Shown here: piece by piece, positions 59,277 through 64,000 of the stretch
How positions within the stretch are numbered: position 1 is the first letter of the stretch
Layout: every line of letters starts with the position of its first letter
Assembly (NCBI RefSeq): GCF_018986915.1
Contig: NZ_CP076723.1
Span: forward strand, 1,893,501 to 1,957,500
Direction of reading: 5' to 3'
Length of the DNA: 64,000 nucleotides
Origin: Geomonas oryzisoli
GTDB taxonomy: Bacteria > Desulfobacterota > Desulfuromonadia > Geobacterales > Geobacteraceae
Notes under the pieces: generated by a model
Database searches by the model: none
The model's input: only the letters and a program-made list of their open reading frames with translations
Told to the model about the DNA's origin: nothing
Program-made: the position numbers and the translations under genes

Positions 59277-60338
59277 CTACAGCCTCAAGTACTGCTTCAG
59301 TATGGCGGGGTGCAGGTGCTCCTTCATGACCTCCCAGGCCTCGCGCAGGGCCTCGGCGTCGTGCAGGGCGTGGTGGGGGGGGAACTCGTTGTAGGCCTCG
59401 GCGTGGGCTTTCTGCAACAGTTCGAACAGCACGGGAAAACTCTCACTGTAGTAGTGGATCGGGCCGGGATAGAGGTTCTTCGGAAAGTCGTCGTGCAGCA
59501 GGTCGACCATGAGCACCCAGTCGAATCCTGGCGCATCGCACACCACCCGTACCGGAACCGCGAAGGAGCTGAGCCATGCGGCCAGTCTGCGCCTGGCGTA
59601 GTTCCGCTCCTGGAAAAAGTCGCCGCCGGTCAGCTGCGGCAGGACGTTCGCGGTCACAAACGGCGAGCACCCTTCGGGACTCCAGCCGTCGGCGAGCTCG
59701 GCGTAGAAGTTCTCACCACTCTCGGAGACCAGCGCGATGCTGATCAGTTGCGGGTAATCGAAATCGGTGAACTCGGTGTCCAGAAACAGCAGCATCGGTT
59801 GTTCTGCGGCGAGCTCCGGAGCGATGGGCACCGCTTTCGCCTTCTGCGGCTTCCGCTTCTTGGCGTGGGCGGGGCAGAGTGTTTTGGCAAAACCGTGCCC
59901 CAGCTGCAGCGACCCGGGCGCCCCGCATTCCGAGCAGACGGCGGCGGCCTTGTGCTCGGTGTCCCTGGCCAGCTCCTTCACGATGAAGGAGTTGGATTCG
60001 ATCCTCACGAAAAGCCCGCCCAGCCTCTCCTCCGCCTTGAAGTGACCGATCCTGGGCATGGCGAGGTGCTCCATCGCCTCGATGGCGGTGCAGAGGTCCC
60101 AGACCAGCGGATACCACCCCGGGCCGCAGCGCACGCTGCCCGAAGGGGGATTGAGGTAACGCGGAAAACGGGAGATCAGCTTTTCCAAGGCGATGTCCCC
60201 CTCCGGCTTCACCCACTTTTCCCAGGAGAGGAACATCTTCTCGGTGGCGCGCTTGAAGCGGACGATGAGGTCCACCACCTTCAATGCGAAGGCGAAGTAG
60301 TGCTCTCTTAATATGACCAGTGTCTTGGGTGTTTTCAT
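59277..60338 (-). CDS. Two-domain protein with C-terminal DEDDh 3'-5' exonuclease
   Basis: A 353-aa protein. The C-terminal half (about 180-350) is an exonuclease of the DnaQ/Rv2179c type: ExoI D187-x-E189 in [15 protein letters not shown], ExoII region [11 protein letters not shown] (D268/D273) and Exo[16 protein letters not shown]. The N-terminal 175 residues match nothing I recognise. They contain C135-x2-C138, H148, C155 and H158, a possible zinc site, and a basic linker ([10 protein letters not shown]). The start is ATG at 60338; a GTG six bases earlier is possible. RNA trimming is the likely activity, with the N-terminus perhaps choosing the substrate. Confidence 0.78.
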   Translation of the reverse strand: MKTPKTLVILREHYFAFALKVVDLIVRFKRATEKMFLSWEKWVKPEGDIALEKLISRFPRYLNPPSGSVRCGPGWYPLVWDLCTAIEAMEHLAMPRIGHFKAEERLGGLFVRIESNSFIVKELARDTEHKAAAVCSECGAPGSLQLGHGFAKTLCPAHAKKRKPQKAKAVPIAPELAAEQPMLLFLDTEFTDFDYPQLISIALVSESGENFYAELADGWSPEGCSPFVTANVLPQLTGGDFFQERNYARRRLAAWLSSFAVPVRVVCDAPGFDWVLMVDLLHDDFPKNLYPGPIHYYSESFPVLFELLQKAHAEAYNEFPPHHALHDAEALREAWEVMKEHLHPAILKQYLRL

Positions 60339-60369
60339 TAGCACAAGATTCTACCAGACTCCCCCTTCC

Positions 60370-60398
60370 TTGACACCTTTTCATCGTTATGTTACTAA
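60370..60398 (+). promoter_or_regulatory. Promoter of trpE
   Basis: Consensus TTGACA (60370-60375), 17-bp spacer, TACTAA (60393-60398). The leader of about 67 bases has no run of Trp codons, so classical attenuation is not seen. Confidence 0.65.
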
Positions 60399-60471
60399 GG
60401 TCGGGCCAAAACTCGTTTCCCTGCAAGGGGATAGCCCTACCGAACACCTCGCAAGCCCAAAAAGGAGCCTC

Positions 60472-61947
60472 ATGTACTGCCCCGATTTCGCGACGTTCCA
60501 GACCCTGTCCGCACAAGGCAACCTGATCCCGGTGTACCGTGAGATCCTGGCCGATCTCGATACCCCCGTGGGGGCCTTCAAGAAGATCGACGACGGCCGC
60601 TTCGGATTCCTGTTGGAGAGTATCGAGGGTGGCGAGAAGTGGGGACGCTACACCTTCCTCGGCTCCTCCCCGGCGGTGGTGATCCGCGGCAAGGACAACT
60701 GGGTCGAGATCGTCGAGGGGGGCGAGGTGCGCCGCATGGAGGTATCCGATCCCTTGAACTACGTTCGGGATTACATGTCGCGCTACCAGCCGGTCGAGGT
60801 TGCCGGGATCCCGAGGTTCTTCGGCGGTGCGGTCGGTTACCTGGGCTACGACGCCGTGCGTCACTTCGAGACGCTGCCGGATCAGAACCCGAGTATGATC
60901 AATACCTACGACGCCTACTTCATCATCACCGACACCATGGTGATCTTCGACAGCCTGAGCCAGAAGATCAAGGTCGTTTCCAACGCGCACCTGGACGGCA
61001 GCAGCACCCCCGAGGCCGCCTACGCCGAGGCGGTGGGCAAGATCGAGGGATTGATCGAGCGCCTGAAGAAGCCGCTGCCCGCGACGCAGAAGAAGGCGGC
61101 GCAGGGGAGGGTGGAGCTCACCTCCAACGTGAAGCGCGAGGAGTTCGAGTCCTGGGTGACCCGCGCCAAGGAGTACGTCAGAAGCGGTGATATCATCCAG
61201 GTGGTGCTCTCCCAGCGTTTCTCCGGCGATCTCACCGTCGATCCCTTCGACATCTACCGCGTACTGCGGACCCTGAACCCGTCCCCGTACATGTTCTTCC
61301 TGCGCCTGGACGAGACCATGGTGGTGGGCGCGTCCCCCGAGGTCATGGTGCGCAAGGAAGGCGAACTGGTGGAACTGCGCCCCATCGCCGGCACCCGCCC
61401 CCGCGGGGCGACGTTGGCCGCCGACGAGGAACTGGCCCAGGACCTGCTGGCCGATCCCAAGGAGTGTGCCGAGCACGTCATGCTGGTGGACCTCGGGCGC
61501 AACGACCTGGGGCGCGTGTGCAAGATCGGCAGCGTCAAGGTCTCCGAGTTGATGGTGATCGAGCGCTACTCGCACGTGATGCACATCGTCTCCAACGTGC
61601 AGGGGGAACTGGCGCCCGGACACGACGCCTTCGACGTCGTGCGCGCCACCTTCCCGGCGGGTACCCTTTCTGGGGCCCCCAAGGTGAGGGCCATGGAGAT
61701 CATCGACGAGCTGGAAGGTGTGCGTCGCGAAGTCTACGGCGGCGCCGTCGGTTACTTCTCCTTCTCGGGGAACATGGACATGGCCATCGCCATCAGGACC
61801 CTGGTCATCAAGGACGGTAAAGTGCACCTGCAGGCCGGTGCCGGCATCGTCGCCGATTCCGATCCCGCCGCCGAGTACGTGGAGACGGTCAACAAGGCCA
61901 AGGCTGTGGTCAAGGCCATCGAGATGGCTGAGCGCGGCCTGGACTGA
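60472..61947 (+). CDS. trpE: Anthranilate synthase component I
   Basis: Chorismate-utilising enzyme that starts tryptophan synthesis with the TrpG amidotransferase. The 491-aa protein has the tryptophan-feedback segment LLESIEGGEKWGRYTFLGSSP and the catalytic block ELRPIAGTRPRG. VDLGRNDLGRV, VSNVQGEL and FPAGTLSGAPKVRAMEII follow, with GYFSFSGNMDMAIAIRT at the end. The ATG at 60472 follows AAAGGAG. A longer frame to 60313 would run through the promoter and is rejected. trpG is not immediately downstream; repeats and a terminator follow instead. Confidence 0.96.
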   Translation: MYCPDFATFQTLSAQGNLIPVYREILADLDTPVGAFKKIDDGRFGFLLESIEGGEKWGRYTFLGSSPAVVIRGKDNWVEIVEGGEVRRMEVSDPLNYVRDYMSRYQPVEVAGIPRFFGGAVGYLGYDAVRHFETLPDQNPSMINTYDAYFIITDTMVIFDSLSQKIKVVSNAHLDGSSTPEAAYAEAVGKIEGLIERLKKPLPATQKKAAQGRVELTSNVKREEFESWVTRAKEYVRSGDIIQVVLSQRFSGDLTVDPFDIYRVLRTLNPSPYMFFLRLDETMVVGASPEVMVRKEGELVELRPIAGTRPRGATLAADEELAQDLLADPKECAEHVMLVDLGRNDLGRVCKIGSVKVSELMVIERYSHVMHIVSNVQGELAPGHDAFDVVRATFPAGTLSGAPKVRAMEIIDELEGVRREVYGGAVGYFSFSGNMDMAIAIRTLVIKDGKVHLQAGAGIVADSDPAAEYVETVNKAKAVVKAIEMAERGLD

Positions 61948-61955
61948 GAGCAGAA

Positions 61956-61984
61956 GGGACAGGCGCTCGACGTAGCCAGTCCCC
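61956..61984 (-). repeat. Dispersed 30-bp palindrome, divergent copy 4
   Basis: Begins GGGACAGGCG and ends CGTAGCCAGTCCCC; the middle has diverged from the consensus. It is in inverted orientation, 16 bases before copy 5. Confidence 0.7.
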
Positions 61985-62000
61985 TCCTTTGAAACACCAA

Positions 62001-62030
62001 GGGGACAGGCACCTGGCGGAGCCAGTCCCC
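62001..62030 (-). repeat. Dispersed 30-bp imperfect palindrome, copy 5
   Basis: Exact reverse complement of the consensus copies at 6354 and 45805, right after trpE. Followed by five T, it could also act as a terminator. Confidence 0.9.
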
Positions 62031-62046
62031 TTTTTCTGCTTGCGAT

Positions 62047-62079
62047 AAAGGGCGCCCGGATTTTCCGTGCGCCCTTTTT
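62047..62079 (+). terminator. Terminator after trpE
   Basis: AAGGGCGC and GCGCCCTT arms around CCGGATTTTCCGT, then five T. From 62080 to 62398 I see no gene; the stretch 62200-62300 is AT-rich and probably holds the promoter of the next kinase. Confidence 0.8.
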
Positions 62080-62398
62080 GTTGCTCTACCTTTCCCTGAC
62101 TTCTCGTCAGATTCATTAAGCAGGTCATAACTGCGTGTGTACCTAGTATTGTGGTTTTTAGTCCTCATTCGGGGCGGTGCGTGCTGTCATGGGATCGTTG
62201 CCAGGCAAACCAGGATGAAATATTGATTGAATTTAATTTTATTAACGCTGTCGATTAGCAGACTAATGGGAAAATTATTGTAGAATTTTTTCCGATCAAA
62301 TGTTTGGTCCGGGCCTCTGCAACTGTGCAGTGCATGGGCTGTGACTCACTGAACTGCCATGAGAGCTTGTCTTACACATAGACGCAGGAGTTGAAAGT

Positions 62399-64000
62399 AT
62401 GACCTCCTTCTCTCCCGTTAAAAAAATCCTGGTTGTCGAAGATGATGATGCCCATGCCGAGTTGATCCGGCGGGGATTCAGCGACCTGTCCGGCCAGTAT
62501 GAGCTGACCGTCGCCGCCACGGTCAAGGAGGCGGTGGAGCGCATCCGCAGCCGCGATTACGACATCGTGATCACCGATTACCTCCTTCCCGACGGCAAGG
62601 GAGGGGACCTCGTGGCGCACTCCGCCGACATAGCGCCGGTGGTCATGATGACCTCCCACGGCAGCGAGCAGGTGGCGGTCGAGGCGATGAAATCCGGCGC
62701 CATCGACTACGTGGTGAAGATGCCGGAGGTGTTCGACGCCATGCCGCGCATCGTCGAGCGTGCCCTTAGGGAATGGGATCACATCCTGGAGCACCGGCGG
62801 GCCGAGGAAGCGCTCAAGCTGCAAAGCAGCCGTCTCGAGCACGAGGTGGTCGAGCGCCAGATGGCCCAGGAGGCGCTTCAGGAACAGGCGCTGCTGCTAA
62901 AAAAGGAGATCGCCGAACGACAGCTGGCGCAGGAAACCCTGCGTCTTAGCGAGGAGAAATTCCACAAGGCTTTCGACAGCGCGCCCCTCATCATGGTGAT
63001 CACCGACATCGAGGAGGGAATCTTTCTCGATGTGAACCGAAAGTTCGTGGAGCTCTCGGGCTACTGCCGCGACGAGGTGCTGGGACGCTCTTCCACCTCA
63101 CTTGGGTGGATCAGCCCGCTCGAGCGCAAGACGCTGATCGACCAGCTCGTCGAGGAGGGGCACGTCGCCGGGATCGTGGTCACCCTGCACGCCAAGGATG
63201 GCCGCGCCCTCAAAGGGGAGTACTACTGCGAACGGATCACTGTGGACGGCAGCGAGCGGCTTTTGGCCATAGCCCTCGACATCACCGAGCGCCTGAAGCT
63301 CGAAGAACAGCTGCGCCACTCGCAGAAGCTCGAGGCGGTAGGGGTGCTGGCCGGAGGGGTCGCGCACGACTTCAACAACATACTCACCGTCATCGGGGGG
63401 TACTGCGAGCTCCTCAAGCTTGATCTCCCCGCCGAAAACCCCGCCCGCGACAAGGTGATGCAGATCTCCGCCGCGGCGGATCGTGCGGCGAACCTGACCC
63501 GCAGCCTGCTCGCCTTCAGCCGCAAGGGTGAGGTAAAGGCGGCCCCCGCCAACCTGAACGACATCGTCAGAGGGGTCGAGAAGTTCCTGCAGCGGATCAT
63601 CGGCGAAGACATCGCCCTCACCACCACGCTCGCGGACGGCGCGCTCTGGGCGGTGGTGGACAGCGGGCAGATCGAGCAGGTGCTGATGAATCTCGCCGCC
63701 AACGCGCGCGATGCCATGCCCAAGGGGGGGCGTCTCTTCGTGGAGACCGAGCGCCACGACATCGACGCCGCCTTCGTGCACGCCCACGGTTTCGGCACCC
63801 CCGGCCAGTACGCCCTGCTCACCATCTCGGACACCGGCCAAGGGATGGACGAGGCGACCAGGAAGAAGATCTTCGACCCGTTCTTCACCACCAAGGTGGT
63901 GGGGAAGGGGACCGGGCTGGGGCTCGCCATCGTCTACGGCATCATCACCCAGCACAAGGGGTACGTGAACGTCTACAGCGAGCCCGGCATCGGCAGTACC
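62399..64000 (+). CDS. Receiver-PAS sensor histidine kinase, cut by the window end
   Basis: The first 534 codons of a soluble hybrid kinase; no stop occurs before 64000. The N-terminal receiver (about 8-128) has acidic E14/D15/D16 (LVVEDDDAH) and phospho-acceptor D60 in IVITDYLLPDGKGG, with Lys in YVVKMPEV. A coiled coil follows (about 130-180), then a PAS domain (about 185-300) and HisKA with H323 in GGVAHDFNNILTVIGG. HATPase_c has VLMNLAANARDAMPKGG, ISDTGQGMD and GTGLGLAIVYG. The ATG at 62399 has AGGAG eight bases before. A further receiver domain beyond the edge is likely for this HDFNN class but cannot be seen. Confidence 0.9.
   Translation, partial: MTSFSPVKKILVVEDDDAHAELIRRGFSDLSGQYELTVAATVKEAVERIRSRDYDIVITDYLLPDGKGGDLVAHSADIAPVVMMTSHGSEQVAVEAMKSGAIDYVVKMPEVFDAMPRIVERALREWDHILEHRRAEEALKLQSSRLEHEVVERQMAQEALQEQALLLKKEIAERQLAQETLRLSEEKFHKAFDSAPLIMVITDIEEGIFLDVNRKFVELSGYCRDEVLGRSSTSLGWISPLERKTLIDQLVEEGHVAGIVVTLHAKDGRALKGEYYCERITVDGSERLLAIALDITERLKLEEQLRHSQKLEAVGVLAGGVAHDFNNILTVIGGYCELLKLDLPAENPARDKVMQISAAADRAANLTRSLLAFSRKGEVKAAPANLNDIVRGVEKFLQRIIGEDIALTTTLADGALWAVVDSGQIEQVLMNLAANARDAMPKGGRLFVETERHDIDAAFVHAHGFGTPGQYALLTISDTGQGMDEATRKKIFDPFFTTKVVGKGTGLGLAIVYGIITQHKGYVNVYSEPGIGST

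Noticed and set aside
62195-62230. CCAGGCAAACCAGG, similar to part of a GEMM c-di-GMP riboswitch
   Set aside because: The rest of the GEMM consensus, including the second conserved block and the paired helices, is missing.

Overview
The window is about 64 kb of high-GC, densely packed chromosome from a bacterium of the Geobacteraceae (Geobacter / Geomonas / Citrifermentans type). That placement is an inference. It rests on a periplasmic 12-heme c-type cytochrome, a heme-motif HD-GYP sensor, many PAS-type histidine kinases, the mix of housekeeping operons, and several families of short palindromic intergenic repeats. I see no tRNA, rRNA, CRISPR array, transposase, integrase or prophage gene. 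The region reads as ordinary core chromosome with a few accessory or poorly described genes.

Layout. 1-8.5 kb: nudC, a SWIM/SNF2 helicase, an RsbW-like anti-sigma factor, sfsA, a PhnA-like zinc-ribbon protein, and rmlA with a short RmlC-like cupin. 8.5-13.1 kb: the rod-shape operon mreC-mreD-mrdA-rodA. 13.1-19.9 kb: a bacterial homologue of the tRNA-queuosine mannosyltransferase, a 50-aa zinc-ribbon protein, amrS overlapping a histidine kinase, plsC-rnhA, an HNH nuclease, a HAD phosphatase and a TPR protein. 20-25.4 kb: a VOC protein, then on the minus strand glgP-rarA and pfkA. 25.5-30.1 kb: nadK-recN-GNAT and pmbA. 30.1-34.7 kb (minus strand): an ArsR regulator, oppF-oppD ATPases without permeases, and the heme-motif HD-GYP protein. 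35-44.8 kb: spoIID-like, queA, tgt, yajC, secD, secF, a TPR protein, recJ and a cation diffusion facilitator. 44.9-53.3 kb: the 12-heme cytochrome, a serine hydrolase, a small Cys-rich protein, a metallophosphoesterase overlapping a GH100-like glycosidase, lemA with two TPM proteins, and an MshEN-receiver fusion. 53.7-64 kb: a hybrid kinase, an array of 21-bp repeats, a secreted hypothetical protein, htpG, an exonuclease with an unknown N-terminal region, trpE, and a second sensor kinase cut by the window end.

How genes work together. mreC/mreD/PBP2/RodA form the elongasome. QueA and Tgt make queuosine in tRNA, and the QTMAN-like protein 23 kb away could act on it. YajC/SecD/SecF drive protein export. 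GlgP and PfkA link glycogen breakdown to glycolysis. Two-component and c-di-GMP proteins are numerous: an HD-GYP phosphodiesterase candidate, an MshEN-type c-di-GMP-binding candidate and three histidine kinases.

The least explained items are the helically phased 21-bp dyad array (55981-56377), the bacterial QTMAN homologue near queA/tgt, the heme-motif HD-GYP sensor, the MshEN-REC fusion, and the dispersed 30-bp imperfect palindromes. Start codons were chosen by ribosome-binding site and family length and often differ from the longest open frame.
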